Notes under the pieces: generated by a model
The model's database searches: none
Told to the model about the DNA's origin: nothing
The model's input: only the letters and a program-made list of their open reading frames with translations
Assembly (NCBI GenBank): GCA_002320815.1
Contig: DCLA01000076.1
Span: 5,192 to 69,191, forward strand
DNA length: 64,000 nucleotides
Source: Myxococcales bacterium UBA1660
GTDB lineage: Bacteria; Myxococcota_A; Polyangia; Polyangiales; Houyiibacteriaceae
Direction: 5' to 3'
Shown: positions 51,208 to 61,190 of the stretch, one piece after another
Layout of the letters: each line of letters starts with the position of its first letter
Position numbering within the stretch: position 1 is the stretch's first letter
Made by a program: the position numbers and the translations under genes

Positions 51208-52782
51208 ATGTCCATGCTTTCGCGATTCCGTTCTCTCCTCCTCGTGTCGATCGTTCTCGCCTCGGTCTTCGGCGCCCAGCCGGCCGAGGCCCAGCTCCGC
51301 CGGGTCCTCGACCTGAACCGGCAAGCGATGGACGCCTACACGAACCTCGAGCTGGACACGGCGATGAACCTCCTCCAGGAGGCGCTGCAGACCGCCCAGC
51401 GGGGCGGGGTGACCGGTTCGCCGCTCGCGCGCACCTACCTGAACCTCGGCGTGGTCTCCATCGGTGGCTTCGGCGACAACGGCCAGGGCCTCCAGTACTT
51501 CACCCAGGCGCTCCAGGCGGACGGGAACATCCAGCTCGACCCGCTGACCAGCACCCCGGACATCCAGTCGGTCTTCACCCTGGCGCGGAACCGCGCGGGG
51601 ACCGGTGGCGGCGGCACCCCGAGCGGCGGCGGCGACACCGGCGGCGACGTCGGTGGGGGCGGCGGGGACGTCACTCCCGTGCCCAGCGGGCCCGGCAACA
51701 TCCCGCACCGCCCGATCTCCGAGCAGCTCACCAACACCGCGTTGCCCATCTTCGTCGAGGCTCCGGAGGACGCCCCGGTCGGCGAGATCTTCGTCTACTA
51801 CAAGGCCCCCGGCATGCGGGACTTCCGCCGGCTCCAGATGCGGCGCATGGACGGCGGCTTCGGCCTCGAGCTCCCCTGCAGCGAGGTCATGGCCCCGCAG
51901 GTCGAGTACTACATCGCAGCTTTCGACGGCGACGGCGACGCCATGGGCACCGCCGGTTCGCCCGAGCAACCCTTCTCGGTCTCCATCGTCAGCCAGCGGA
52001 CCCTGCCGCCGGCGGCGCTCCCCGGCCAGATTCCCCCCGAGCAGTGCTCCGACGCCGAGTGCCCGCCCGGCATGGAGTGCGCGAGCGGCGGCACCGCCGG
52101 CCTCGGCGACACCTGCGTCGTCGACGCCGACTGCCGCACGGGCCTGAGCTGCTCCGACAACTTCTGCATCGCCGGTGAAGAGGACGAGGACAGCGAGCCC
52201 GGCGAGACCATCGGCTTCTTCGCCGACGTCGGCTTCTCCGCCGGCCTCGGCTACGCCAGCGGCGGCAAGGAGGCGGACTCCACCTCCACCGGCGACGGAT
52301 CCTACGTGGACCCGGAGACCGGCGAGACGTGCCCGGCCGGCGTCGACGCCTGCGACGTGCGGGTCGAGCAGTCCGGCCTCGTCTTCTCCCCGGCCCTGCG
52401 GCTGACCCTGGGCTACTGGATCATCCCCCGCTTCGCGCTCGCGGCCACCGTGCGCTTCAACCTCAGCGCCGGCGAGGGCACGCTCAGCAGCCTGATGCTC
52501 GGCCTCCGCGCCATGGTGCAGCTCACCACCCCGGCGATGACCGGCTTCCACGCCGACGCCTTCCTCGGGAGCGCCGTGGGCCAGTATCAGATCGCTCCGC
52601 CCCAGGGTGGCGACGCCGAGCCCTACATCATCAGCGGGCTCAACAGCATCCAGATCGGCACCAACATCGGGTACCGGATCATGGAGAACTTCGGGTTCAA
52701 CTTCACCCCCGAGTTCCACCTGCTCTTCCCCAAGAGCCTCTGGGCGATCGACCTGACCATCAGCGCCGCCGTCAGCTTCTGA
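51208..52782 (+). CDS. TPR-containing outer-membrane beta-barrel protein
   Basis: 524 residues. MSMLSRFRSLLLVSIVLASVFGAQPAEAQ is a signal peptide; a GTG at 51154, 9 nt after TAGCGT, is an alternative leaderless start adding 18 residues. Residues about 30-120 carry TPR-like helices (AMNLLQEALQTAQRGG, ARTYLNLGVV), then a Gly-rich linker, a beta-sandwich-like segment with EIFVYYKAPGMRDFRRLQM, a Cys-rich segment (CSDAECPPGMECASGG) and a C-terminal beta-barrel ending LWAIDLTISAAVSF with a terminal Phe, the signature for BAM-dependent insertion. It follows the OmpA lipoprotein by about 130 nt. Confidence 0.75.
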   Translation: MSMLSRFRSLLLVSIVLASVFGAQPAEAQLRRVLDLNRQAMDAYTNLELDTAMNLLQEALQTAQRGGVTGSPLARTYLNLGVVSIGGFGDNGQGLQYFTQALQADGNIQLDPLTSTPDIQSVFTLARNRAGTGGGGTPSGGGDTGGDVGGGGGDVTPVPSGPGNIPHRPISEQLTNTALPIFVEAPEDAPVGEIFVYYKAPGMRDFRRLQMRRMDGGFGLELPCSEVMAPQVEYYIAAFDGDGDAMGTAGSPEQPFSVSIVSQRTLPPAALPGQIPPEQCSDAECPPGMECASGGTAGLGDTCVVDADCRTGLSCSDNFCIAGEEDEDSEPGETIGFFADVGFSAGLGYASGGKEADSTSTGDGSYVDPETGETCPAGVDACDVRVEQSGLVFSPALRLTLGYWIIPRFALAATVRFNLSAGEGTLSSLMLGLRAMVQLTTPAMTGFHADAFLGSAVGQYQIAPPQGGDAEPYIISGLNSIQIGTNIGYRIMENFGFNFTPEFHLLFPKSLWAIDLTISAAVSF

Positions 52783-52833
52783 CCGGCCGCCTCTGACCGT
52801 CCGCCTCTGACCGTCCGCGCGGCGACTGGCGAC

Positions 52834-52880
52834 CCAACGAGAAACGCCCCGGGCTCCTGGCTCGGGGCGTTCTTCGTTGG
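52834..52880. terminator. bidirectional terminator
   Basis: AACGCCCCG (52843-52851) pairs with CGGGGCGTT (52863-52871), extended outward by CCAACGA/TCGTTGG, with T-rich sequence after it on the plus side. It serves the convergent beta-barrel and response-regulator genes. Confidence 0.72.
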
Positions 52881-52906
52881 GCCGCCGACCCGAGAGTTCC
52901 GCCCGC

Positions 52907-54202
52907 TCAGCGCAGGCGGATGAGCCGGGACCCGAGGAGCTGGTAGAGCACCTTGCAGACGTCGAAGGCGCCGAGGTGCGTCAGCGCGATGATCTCGCGC
53001 ACCGAGCGCCGCCCGTCGACGGCGTCGAGGACCTGTCGCTCGGTGGGCTGCATCCGCTCCCGCGGGGTCTCCCGGACCACGTCGACGTCCACGATGGGGA
53101 TCTCGTCGAACGACGCGAGCTGCTCCTCGATGAGCCGCCACTCGTCCACTCGCCGGAGTCCCTCCATCAGGATGGAGGTCATTGGCAACCCCAGCTTCGC
53201 CTCCTCGGCCTCGGGCCGGGTGGCGAAGCGGCTGAAGGAGAAGGTCCCCCGGGGCCAGCGGAGCGCCTCGTAGACCAGCTCGCTGCTCTGCCGGGCCAGC
53301 GCGCGGTCGAGCTCTTCCTTGGAGATGGACCCGAGCTTCATCAGCCGGCGCCCGAGCAGCCCCTTGGCCGGGCTCGCCAGGAGCGGCGCGAGGTCCTCGT
53401 CGTCGATGGACGACTCGGCCACCAGGTAGCGGCCGATGCGCAGGTCGACCGGCGTGCCCCGGGCCATCACCAGGTCCACCTGCCCGCGGGTCAGGCACAT
53501 GTGGATCGCCTTGCCGTCGCTCGCGCGCACCGCGAGCACCCCCGTCTGGCCCTGGTGCTGCAGGATCTGCAGCACGTCCCCGAGGCCCACGTGCTCCAGC
53601 CGGCCGTGGAAAGAGAGCTCGCCCTCTTCGGGGTGCCCGGGCAGGCGCCGCCCGAGCTCTTCCACCTTGGTGAAGAGGGTGTCCGGGTCGAGGTCCTCCA
53701 GGGCCGCGCCGATGGCGCCCGCGGCGTCGGGGATCAGCTCGGTGAGCCAATCCGCCAGGTGGGTGCGGATGGCGTCGCCGGCGGGGTTGGGATCCTCGGG
53801 GCCCAACGCCTCGAAGGTCCCGGTGTCGTCCTTCGGAGCCAGCGCGTGGGCCACCGCCGTCAGCAGCGCGTCCTTGCCGAAGGGCTTCCGGAGTGCGTCG
53901 CGGGCCCCGGTGCGCACCAGGGCGCCCGCCGCGTCGGTCGCCGCCATCAGCACCACCGGCGCCTCCCGGAGGTTGGAGATGCGTCCCAGCGCCGCGCAGA
54001 ACGCCGCGGCGTCGAGGGTGCCCGGACCGTTCGGCGTGTCCGGATCGAGGAGCACCAGCGCGGGCACGAAGCGCTGCGCCTGGGTCAGCGCGTCGTCGGG
54101 GCTCTCGGCCTCTTCGACCGCGTACCCGATCTCTTCCAGGGTGCGCCGGACCACCCGCCGGACCGTCGCCGCCCCATCGACCACCAGGACCCGGGTGCTC
54201 AT
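52907..54202 (-). CDS. response regulator with receiver and DUF4388 (PATAN) domains
   Basis: 431 residues. The receiver domain (about 1-125) has a phosphoacceptor-type LLDPD and a switch Lys in LRKPF, but one of the two acidic pocket residues is replaced (VVDGAATV for DD). A DUF4388/PATAN domain follows (LSFHGRLEHVGLGDVLQILQHQGQTGVLAV in pieces, about 190-280), then more helical segments (LGRRLMKLGSISKEELDRAL) and a C-terminal region with DGRRSVREIIALTHLGAFDVCKVLYQL, like a winged-helix module. Such proteins act in motility and gene control by protein contacts. ATG overlaps the TGA of the upstream gene (ATGA). Confidence 0.85.
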   Translation of the reverse strand: MSTRVLVVDGAATVRRVVRRTLEEIGYAVEEAESPDDALTQAQRFVPALVLLDPDTPNGPGTLDAAAFCAALGRISNLREAPVVLMAATDAAGALVRTGARDALRKPFGKDALLTAVAHALAPKDDTGTFEALGPEDPNPAGDAIRTHLADWLTELIPDAAGAIGAALEDLDPDTLFTKVEELGRRLPGHPEEGELSFHGRLEHVGLGDVLQILQHQGQTGVLAVRASDGKAIHMCLTRGQVDLVMARGTPVDLRIGRYLVAESSIDDEDLAPLLASPAKGLLGRRLMKLGSISKEELDRALARQSSELVYEALRWPRGTFSFSRFATRPEAEEAKLGLPMTSILMEGLRRVDEWRLIEEQLASFDEIPIVDVDVVRETPRERMQPTERQVLDAVDGRRSVREIIALTHLGAFDVCKVLYQLLGSRLIRLR

Positions 54203-57200
54203 TGGACGAGCCCCGCGTGCCGCCGAAGATGCATCGCGGGCTCCGACGCCCAGAACGCCAGCAGGTCCCGCACGTAGGCCGAGCCCTCCACCAGCGCGGG
54301 CCCCGAGAGCCCCTGGATGTCCCGCTCGGTTCGCTGGAGCGCCTGCACGCTGGCGGCGAGGTCGTCGGTGAGCAGCGCGGCGACCCGGGCCGCGGTCCGC
54401 GTCGCGCCCCGGGAGAGGCGCGCGAAGTCCACGTTGCCGGCGGCCACGTAGCCGCGCGCCGCCTCGTCGACGTTCTTCCGGTGCAGCCAGGGCGTGGCCT
54501 TGTGCAGTCGCTTCCGTTGCTCGCTCATGAACTCCTCGCTGGTCAGCCCCCGCCCGTAGCTCTCGTCCACGTTGCGCGCTGCCGAGGCGAGGAGCACCTC
54601 GAGCTCCCGCGGCGTCAGCTTCTCCACCACCTCGATGCCCCGCGCCACCTGCACCAGCGGCCGCGCCAACAGGAAGACCTGCATCGCTTGGGGCAGGTCC
54701 GCCGTGGACGCCGGCGCGATGATCATCGGCGGGTTCCCCGGCTCGAGGAGGTGCCCCACCTGCCGCGACTGGTGCAGGTAGAGTTCCCACTCCTCGACGC
54801 CCAGGATGGCCGCGACGTGATCCCCCAGGGCCCGCAGCGGATGCCCGCTCTTCGCGGTGAGCCGGTCCCGGCTGGTGAGCCCATAGCTCTCCAGGTCGGC
54901 GGGGTAGAGCTTCTGCAGGGCGGGCTCCAGCATGCGCAGGAGCTCGAGCGCCGCCGCCTGATCGGCCGACGGAGTCCCGAGCTGGTCCAGCACCTCGCGG
55001 TCGAAGGCCCCGGGCCGCGCCGCGGCCGTGGCGCGGGCCGCGTTCGCCAGCCGCTGCTGGTCGTCGGCGCTGGCCTGTTCGAGGATCCCCAGGGGCTCGG
55101 TGGCCAGCCGGGCGCCGACGCCGTCCCCGGCTTGGTTCTGGGTGCGGGCCAGCTCGCGCCAGGCGTCGGCGCGCCCGGGATCTTCGGCGATGAGCCCCCG
55201 CAGGACCCCCACCGCGCGTTCGGTCTCGCCCGCGGCCCGGAGCCGCATGGCCAGCTCCCGTCGCAGCGCCGGGTCGCCGCCGCTGGCCTCGATCCCCTTC
55301 TCCAGGAGCGCGATGGCCCGGTCGAGCTGGCCCATGTGGTCGTGGAGGACCCGGGCCATCTCCAGGTAGGCCGGGGCCTTGAGGTCCTCGCTGGGCTGCC
55401 GGTCGGCGAAGCCCTGGATGGCCCGCAGGTACTGGCCCCAGCCCGCCTCGCTGTCCACGCGGGTCTTGAGCTCGAGGGCGGACTCGCTCCCGGGCCCCTC
55501 GAGGACCACCGCGTCGCGGAGCGCCTCGGCCGCCGCCGCGTCGTTGCCGCGAGCGCTCTCGATGCGCGCCAGGCGGGTGAGGGCGCGACCGCGGTCCTCC
55601 ACGTCCTCGCTGGTCGCCACCAAGAGCCGCTTCGTCGCGTCGACGGCCTCGCCCATGCGGCCCTCGCGTTCGTGGAGGTCGGCCAACCGCTCCAGCGCGG
55701 GCACGTGCTCGGCGTCGACGGAGAGCACCGCCTGCAGGCTGACCAGGGCCCGCGCCGGTTGGCCCAGGTGGTCGTCCCAGAGCTCGGCCAGCGCGAGGTG
55801 CGCTTCCTTGAGGACCTCGTGGTCCGGCGCCTGCTGGACCACCTTGCCGAGCAAGCCCACGGCCTGCTCGTGTTGCCCTTCGCGCAGGTGGTACTCGGCC
55901 AGCCGCTTGAGCGCGGGCACGTGGTTCGGTGAGCGCCGCAGCACCCGGTTGAGCGAGCCGACCGCGGCGGCGACCTTGTGCTGGTCGTCGGCCTGGATGC
56001 GCGCGACCTCCAGCCAGAGCGCGGCGCTCGCGGCGTCGTCCTCGGCGGCGGTGGCGGCGCGGCCCAGCAGGTCCGCGAGCCGGCCGTGCTCCCCACGGGC
56101 GCGCAGGATCTGGCCCAGGAGCTGCGCCGACTCCGCGTGCCCCGGGGACACCTCGAGCGCTCGCTCGAGGTCCTCGATGGCGCCGTCGATGTCGCCCAGG
56201 CGCTCGCCGCGCACCCGCGCGCTCCGGGTGAGCAGCCGGGCGGCGTGGGCCCCGTCGGCGGCCACGCGCGCCTCCTGGCGGGCGGCCTCCGAGAGGATCG
56301 CCGGGTCCTCGGTGCTCTCCGCGATGCGCGAGAGCCCGCGCGTGGCGCCCAGGCTGTGATCGTCGGCCTCGAGGGCGGCCCGGTAGGCCGTGAGCGCCCC
56401 CGGGGACTCGAGGGCCTCCAGGGTCTCGCCGAGCCGCGTCAGGTGCGCGGCGCGCAGCGCGCGGTCCTCGCTGATGGCGGCCATCCGCTCGTCCACCTTG
56501 GCGAGGCGCTGCCGGTCCCCCGTCGCCAGCGCGAGCTGCTCCAGCGCCCGCAGCGCGACGGGGTGGGCCGGCTCGATCTCCAGGAGCTGGTCGTAGACCG
56601 CCATGCGGTCGGTGGGCGTGCCCACCCCCTGGGCTTCCATGACCCGCGCCTGGGCTTCGAGCGCCGCGCTCCGGGCCTTGGGATCCACGAAGACCTTGGC
56701 CTGGGCCGCGTGCACCCGCGCCAGCGCGTCCCACGAGCCGACCCGCCGGTAGAGCTCTTCCAGCGCCAGCAGCGCGCCCAGGTTCGTCGGCGCCCGCTCG
56801 AGCACCGCCTCGTAGCGACCGATGGCCTTGCGGGGCTCGCTCAGATCGTGAGCCCAGACCTCGCCCTCGCGCATCATGGCGTCGAGGACCAGGTGCCGGT
56901 CCTCGAGGGTCGCCAGCTCCTTGTGGATCTCCTGGGCCAGGCTCCCCCACTCGCCCGCGCTCGCGCGGATCCGGGTGAGCGCACCCAAGGCCGGGCGATA
57001 CCCGGGGTCCGCCTCGGCGGCGGCTTCGTAGGCCTTGGCGGCGCCCTTGGCGTCGTCCAGACGCTCCTCGCGCAGCTCGCCCACCCGGTAGGCCAGCCGT
57101 GCCTTGGCGGCGTCGGTGGACGCTTCGGCGAGCTGCTGCTCGACGACCCGCGCGAGACCTTCCCAGTCCCCGCGCGCCTCGAGCAGCCGCTCGAGCGCGT

Positions 57201-59676
57201 TCAGCGCGGGGCCGTGCTTCGAGTCCGCGCGGACGGCGCGCTCGTAGTAGGTCACCGCGTCCGCCTCGCGGCCGAGGCGCTCCTCGCAGAGCTCGCCCAT
57301 CTTCTGCAGGAGGACCACCCGGGCCGGCCCCTCGCTCACCTCGAGCTCGCGCTCGTAGATGTCGAGCAGATCGTCCCAGCGGCCGGCCGCGTTGTAGAGC
57401 CGCCCCACGCTGGTCAGCGCCGGGACGTACTTGGGATCGATGTCCAGGAGCTGCCGGTAGCGCTTCAGGGCGCCGTCGCGATCCTCGAGCTTCAGGTCGA
57501 GCACCTCGCCGGTGCGGTGGAGGAGGGCGACCCGGTGCTCGTCGTCCTTGGTCTTCTCGATCTCCATGTCCAGCGCGGCGACCAGCTCGGCGTGCCGGCC
57601 GGCGCGCTCCGTGGCGCGTTGGAGCGCGTGGATGGCCCCGAGCCCGTCGGGGTCGAGCTCCAGGATCCGCTGGTAGGCGTGCGCCGCCTGGGCCGGCTCG
57701 CCCAGGAGGTCCTCGTAGACCGCGCCGATCTTGAACAGGTAGGTGATCGCCCGGGTCGGGCTCTCCGCCCGCTCCACCGCGCGCTCGTAGAGCTCGATGA
57801 GGTCCCGGTGGCGCCCGGCGTCGGCCAGCAGCCGGACGAGCGCCTTGAACGACGCGGTGTATCCCGGCGAGGCCGCCATGGCGCGATCGTGCTGTTCGAT
57901 GGCTTCGTCGCGGCGGCCCTGGTCTTCGAGGAGCTCGGCCACGCGCACGTGGGCAGCGGCACGCCGCTCGGGCTCACTGGCCCGCTGCGCCTCGTCGAGG
58001 TGCATGCGCAGCGCGCGTTCCCAAGCTCCGGCGCGGCGGTAGATGGGCGCCAGCGCCTGCAGCGTGGGCACGTGGGTGGGGTCGATCTTCAGCGCCGCCT
58101 CGTACCAGTGGACGGCGGCTTCTTCGCGGCCCAGCCGGTGCTGCTCCAGCGCGCCGATCCGGTGCAGCACGCCGAGCTTCTCGCGCGGCTCGCCCAGGGT
58201 GAGCACCAGCCCCTGGAGCGCCTCGACCAGCGAGTCGTAGCGGCTCTCGCGTTCGTAGACCCGCGCCATCTCGGTGAGCACCAGCGGGTTCTCGGGGTCG
58301 ATCGCCGCGGCGCGCTCCAGCGCGTTCATCGCCTCCCGGGCGTTGCCCAGCCGGTCCGAGTGCAGCCGGGCGACCCGATAGAGCGCCATCGTGCGCACCG
58401 CCGGATCCTCGGTGAGCTCACCCCCGAGCTCGAGGACCCGGATCAGATCCCGCCAGCGCTCGTGCTCGTAGTGGAGCCGCTCCAGGGCGGCGAGGGCGCC
58501 TGGCGCCCGCGGGTCGAGCTTCAAGGCGGTCTCGTAGAGGTCCGCCGCCCGGGTCTTGCTGCTGGTCCGCTCCACCAAGCGGGCGCGCTGGGCCACCAGC
58601 GCCGCGCGGTGGGAGGGATCGTCGGCGACGGCGTTGGCCGTCTGCTCCAAGAGCTGCTCGACCTCGCCCCAGCGCCGCTCCTCGCTCAGCCGCTCGATGA
58701 GCGCCCGCAGGATCGCCGGGTTGCCCCGGTCGAGCTCCAGGGCGTTGCGGTAGGCCCGCCGCGCGTCGTCGAGCTTCTGCATCTCCCGCTCGAGCAGCCG
58801 GCCCTTCTCGTAGAGCAGGGTCGCCTTCTGCACCGGGTCCGAGGTGATGCGCGCCTCGGCGTCGTAGAGCTCGAGCGCCTTGGGGAAGTTGCGCTGCGCG
58901 AGGAGGACCCGGCGGGTCCCGCGGAGGATCGGGAGGTGATCGGGCGCCTTCTTCAGCGCCGCCTGGTAGTGGGTCGCCGCCCGGCGGAGATCCCCCAGCG
59001 GCGCCTCGTAGAGGCGGGCGATCTCGAAGTGCAGGCGAACGAGCTCGCCCGCCTCGCGCGTCTTCTCCACCCGCTTCTCGCACTCCGCGACGAGCGCCTG
59101 GGTGGCGGCTTTGGCGTCCTCGGCGTAGCTCGGCGCCTCGGGGGGCGGCGGCGGCGGGGGCGGCACCGAGGCCCGGGCGCTCTGACCCGGCGGGGCGGCG
59201 CGCGGCGGGGTCGCCCCCGGCGGCGGCGCTCCCTTGAGGCTGCTCGGCGGAGCCGCCTGGGGCCGCGAGGCACCCGGCGGCGCCGGCGGGGCCTTGCGTC
59301 GCTTGGGCGGCGGCGGAGCCGAGGCGCGGGATCCCGGCGGGGGCGGCGGGGCCGAGGCCCGGGCACGGGAGCTCGGCGGGGGCGGCGGGACGGATGCCTT
59401 GGCGGCGGCGGCGGCGGCGGCGGCGCCATCTCGAGACGGCGGCGGCGGCGGCGGCGGCGGCGCCGATGTCTTGGGCGGCGGCGGGGGCGCGACCGAGCGC
59501 GGCGGCTTCGGGACCACCGGGAGCCCGCCCTGGGAGGGGCTCGGCGAGCTGGCGGCGCCCACGAGCGTGTGGGTGTGCGCCGCCCGCTTCGTCGGTGGTG
59601 GGGCGGAGGGCCGCTCCGCGCGGAGATCCTCGACGCCCACCTCCACCGTCTTTTGGCGCTTCTCGTCGTCGGCCAT
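54199..59676 (-). CDS. 1825-residue TPR-repeat protein with Pro/Ala-rich N-terminus
   Basis: Residues 1-180 are low-complexity (APPPPP and poly-Ala tracts from GGC triplet runs at 59401-59462). From about residue 190 to the end lie dozens of tetratricopeptide-like repeats (RAYRNALELDRGNPAILRALIERL, AADLYETALKLDPRAPGALAALERL and many more), about 45 by eye. The last 250 residues are non-repetitive (ALELLRMLEPALQKLYPADL, LTPRELEVLLASAARNVDESYGRGL). No signal peptide, so cytoplasmic. It is translationally coupled to the PATAN regulator and may be its scaffold partner. Similar giant TPR proteins are common in Myxococcota; function unknown. Confidence 0.82.
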   Translation of the reverse strand: MADDEKRQKTVEVGVEDLRAERPSAPPPTKRAAHTHTLVGAASSPSPSQGGLPVVPKPPRSVAPPPPPKTSAPPPPPPPPSRDGAAAAAAAAKASVPPPPPSSRARASAPPPPPGSRASAPPPPKRRKAPPAPPGASRPQAAPPSSLKGAPPPGATPPRAAPPGQSARASVPPPPPPPPEAPSYAEDAKAATQALVAECEKRVEKTREAGELVRLHFEIARLYEAPLGDLRRAATHYQAALKKAPDHLPILRGTRRVLLAQRNFPKALELYDAEARITSDPVQKATLLYEKGRLLEREMQKLDDARRAYRNALELDRGNPAILRALIERLSEERRWGEVEQLLEQTANAVADDPSHRAALVAQRARLVERTSSKTRAADLYETALKLDPRAPGALAALERLHYEHERWRDLIRVLELGGELTEDPAVRTMALYRVARLHSDRLGNAREAMNALERAAAIDPENPLVLTEMARVYERESRYDSLVEALQGLVLTLGEPREKLGVLHRIGALEQHRLGREEAAVHWYEAALKIDPTHVPTLQALAPIYRRAGAWERALRMHLDEAQRASEPERRAAAHVRVAELLEDQGRRDEAIEQHDRAMAASPGYTASFKALVRLLADAGRHRDLIELYERAVERAESPTRAITYLFKIGAVYEDLLGEPAQAAHAYQRILELDPDGLGAIHALQRATERAGRHAELVAALDMEIEKTKDDEHRVALLHRTGEVLDLKLEDRDGALKRYRQLLDIDPKYVPALTSVGRLYNAAGRWDDLLDIYERELEVSEGPARVVLLQKMGELCEERLGREADAVTYYERAVRADSKHGPALNALERLLEARGDWEGLARVVEQQLAEASTDAAKARLAYRVGELREERLDDAKGAAKAYEAAAEADPGYRPALGALTRIRASAGEWGSLAQEIHKELATLEDRHLVLDAMMREGEVWAHDLSEPRKAIGRYEAVLERAPTNLGALLALEELYRRVGSWDALARVHAAQAKVFVDPKARSAALEAQARVMEAQGVGTPTDRMAVYDQLLEIEPAHPVALRALEQLALATGDRQRLAKVDERMAAISEDRALRAAHLTRLGETLEALESPGALTAYRAALEADDHSLGATRGLSRIAESTEDPAILSEAARQEARVAADGAHAARLLTRSARVRGERLGDIDGAIEDLERALEVSPGHAESAQLLGQILRARGEHGRLADLLGRAATAAEDDAASAALWLEVARIQADDQHKVAAAVGSLNRVLRRSPNHVPALKRLAEYHLREGQHEQAVGLLGKVVQQAPDHEVLKEAHLALAELWDDHLGQPARALVSLQAVLSVDAEHVPALERLADLHEREGRMGEAVDATKRLLVATSEDVEDRGRALTRLARIESARGNDAAAAEALRDAVVLEGPGSESALELKTRVDSEAGWGQYLRAIQGFADRQPSEDLKAPAYLEMARVLHDHMGQLDRAIALLEKGIEASGGDPALRRELAMRLRAAGETERAVGVLRGLIAEDPGRADAWRELARTQNQAGDGVGARLATEPLGILEQASADDQQRLANAARATAAARPGAFDREVLDQLGTPSADQAAALELLRMLEPALQKLYPADLESYGLTSRDRLTAKSGHPLRALGDHVAAILGVEEWELYLHQSRQVGHLLEPGNPPMIIAPASTADLPQAMQVFLLARPLVQVARGIEVVEKLTPRELEVLLASAARNVDESYGRGLTSEEFMSEQRKRLHKATPWLHRKNVDEAARGYVAAGNVDFARLSRGATRTAARVAALLTDDLAASVQALQRTERDIQGLSGPALVEGSAYVRDLLAFWASEPAMHLRRHAGLVQ

Positions 59677-59760
59677 GGGCCGATGATGCCTGGGAAACCG
59701 GCGGGATCCCAGCGCCATCGGGACCCCACCGGGGGGCGCTCGGGGCGCCCTCGGGAACCG

Positions 59761-60603
59761 TCAGGCGGCGGGCGCGAACTCCTGGAGCTGCGCGCGGAGC
59801 TTCATCTTGGCGCGCGCCTCGAGCTGCCGAGCGCGCTCGCGGCTGACCCCGAGCTCCCGGCCCAGGGCGGCGAGGGTGCGGCCCTCGTCGGAGAGGATGC
59901 GGTTCTCGACGATGTAGCGCTCGCGGTTGTCGAGGGCGCTGAGCGCGTCGCCGAGGCGGGCTTCGATGGCGGCCTGGCGGCTGTTCTTCTCGTAGATGGC
60001 GTCCTGCGCCTCCTGGTCGGAGACCAGGGTGTCGACCATCGAGACCCCGCTGTCGTCGAAGACGTTGGCGTCGAGCGAGACGTCCTTGGCCTCGAGGCGG
60101 CGGAGCATGCGGGCCATCTTCTCCGGCGTGACATCGAAGCGCTCGGCCATCAGCTCGATGCGCTTCTGCGGATCGTGCTCGATGTTCGCGACGCGGGCGC
60201 GCTCCCGGCGGAGGCGGAAGAAGAGCTTGGAGCGAAGCGGGCCGCTGCCGGCGCCGACCATGCTGGTCGACCGGACCACCGCCTCGAGGACGTAGGCGCG
60301 GATCCAGTAGCCGGCGTAGGTGACGAAACGGGTCCCCCGGGAGGGGTCGAACTTCGAGACCGCCGTCACCAGACCGATGCTGCCCTCGGCGACCAGGTCG
60401 CCCAGGCGCACGTCGTAGCGACGGTACTGGAGGGCGACGGCGACCACGTAGCGGAGGTTGGCCTCCACCAGGGCGTCGGCCGCCTCCTGATCCCCGGCCT
60501 GCACGCGCAGGGCGAGGTCGTGCTCGGTCTCACGATCCAGAGTGGGGATCGCGCGAACACGCTTGATGTATCGGTCTAGCTCGGAATCTCGTCGGTAGGC
60601 CAC
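59761..60603 (-). CDS. RpoH-like sigma factor (sigma-32 group)
   Basis: 280 residues from GTG. Region 2 has LRYVVAVALQYRRYDVRLGDLVAEGSIGLVTAVSKFDPSRGTRFVTYAGYWIRAYVLEAV in pieces; the RpoH box is RSKLFFRLR (usual QRKLFFNLR); region 4 ends in LAALGRELGVSRERARQLEARA. No region 1.1, as in heat-shock sigmas. Myxobacteria have several such paralogues (SigB/SigC type) for development and stress, so this need not be the main RpoH. Upstream sequence gives no clear promoter. It is followed by the TPR gene 84 nt downstream. Confidence 0.86.
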   Translation of the reverse strand: MAYRRDSELDRYIKRVRAIPTLDRETEHDLALRVQAGDQEAADALVEANLRYVVAVALQYRRYDVRLGDLVAEGSIGLVTAVSKFDPSRGTRFVTYAGYWIRAYVLEAVVRSTSMVGAGSGPLRSKLFFRLRRERARVANIEHDPQKRIELMAERFDVTPEKMARMLRRLEAKDVSLDANVFDDSGVSMVDTLVSDQEAQDAIYEKNSRQAAIEARLGDALSALDNRERYIVENRILSDEGRTLAALGRELGVSRERARQLEARAKMKLRAQLQEFAPAA

Positions 60604-60735
60604 GCTCGTCGGCTCCTCGTCTCGGGCCCATCAGCACGTGGGCCATCGTCGGCGAGGAGACGACGTGGGGACAGAAGGCGTTACGACAAGTATTTCGTCG
60701 GGGCCCGACTCTCGGGTCGGACCGAGCCCTCTCTC

Positions 60736-61059
60736 TCAGGCCGCGAAGGACGAACCGCAACCGCAGGTCGCGGTGGCCTGCGGGTTGATGAACTTGAAGC
60801 CCGCCCCGTAGAGGCCCTCGACGTAGTCGATCTCGGTGCCTTCCAGGTACTGGAAGCTCATCATGTCGATGTAGAGGGGGATCCCGTGGGACTGGTAGAC
60901 CTGGTCCAGATCGGTGGTCTCGTCCTCGAAGAAGAGGTCGTAGGTGAAGCCGGAGCAGCCTCCGCCGAGGACCCGGACGCGGAGACCCTGCTCGCCGAGA
61001 TCTTCCGCCTCGCGGATCTCTTTGACCTTGGCGGCGGCGGCGTCGGTGAGGTTGATCAT
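60736..61059 (-). CDS. A-type iron-sulfur carrier (ErpA/IscA-like)
   Basis: 107 residues. HesB-fold protein that delivers Fe-S clusters to client enzymes. The three conserved cysteines are present: GGGCSGFTYDL near residue 35 and TCGCGSSF at the C-terminus. INLTDAAAAKVKEI and GAGFKFINPQATATCGCG match the family. The ErpA or IscA identity cannot be separated by sequence alone. ATG 61059 is used; the frame upstream runs into the divergent SDR promoter. Confidence 0.93.
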   Translation of the reverse strand: MINLTDAAAAKVKEIREAEDLGEQGLRVRVLGGGCSGFTYDLFFEDETTDLDQVYQSHGIPLYIDMMSFQYLEGTEIDYVEGLYGAGFKFINPQATATCGCGSSFAA

Positions 61060-61190
61060 GAAATCGTTGTCCTGACTCTTGGGTAGGGGGTGACCGGCGC
61101 CCAGCATAGGATCGGGCCCCGGGGCTGGCAACGTCCGTCGCCGTCGGCCCCGAGGCATAACGCGACGGCGCCGGGAGCGACTCGAAAACC

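Noticed and set aside
52783..52815. Tandem CCGCCTCTGACCG repeat after the beta-barrel gene
   Set aside because: Only about two and a half units with extra stop codons; it is probably slippage without function.
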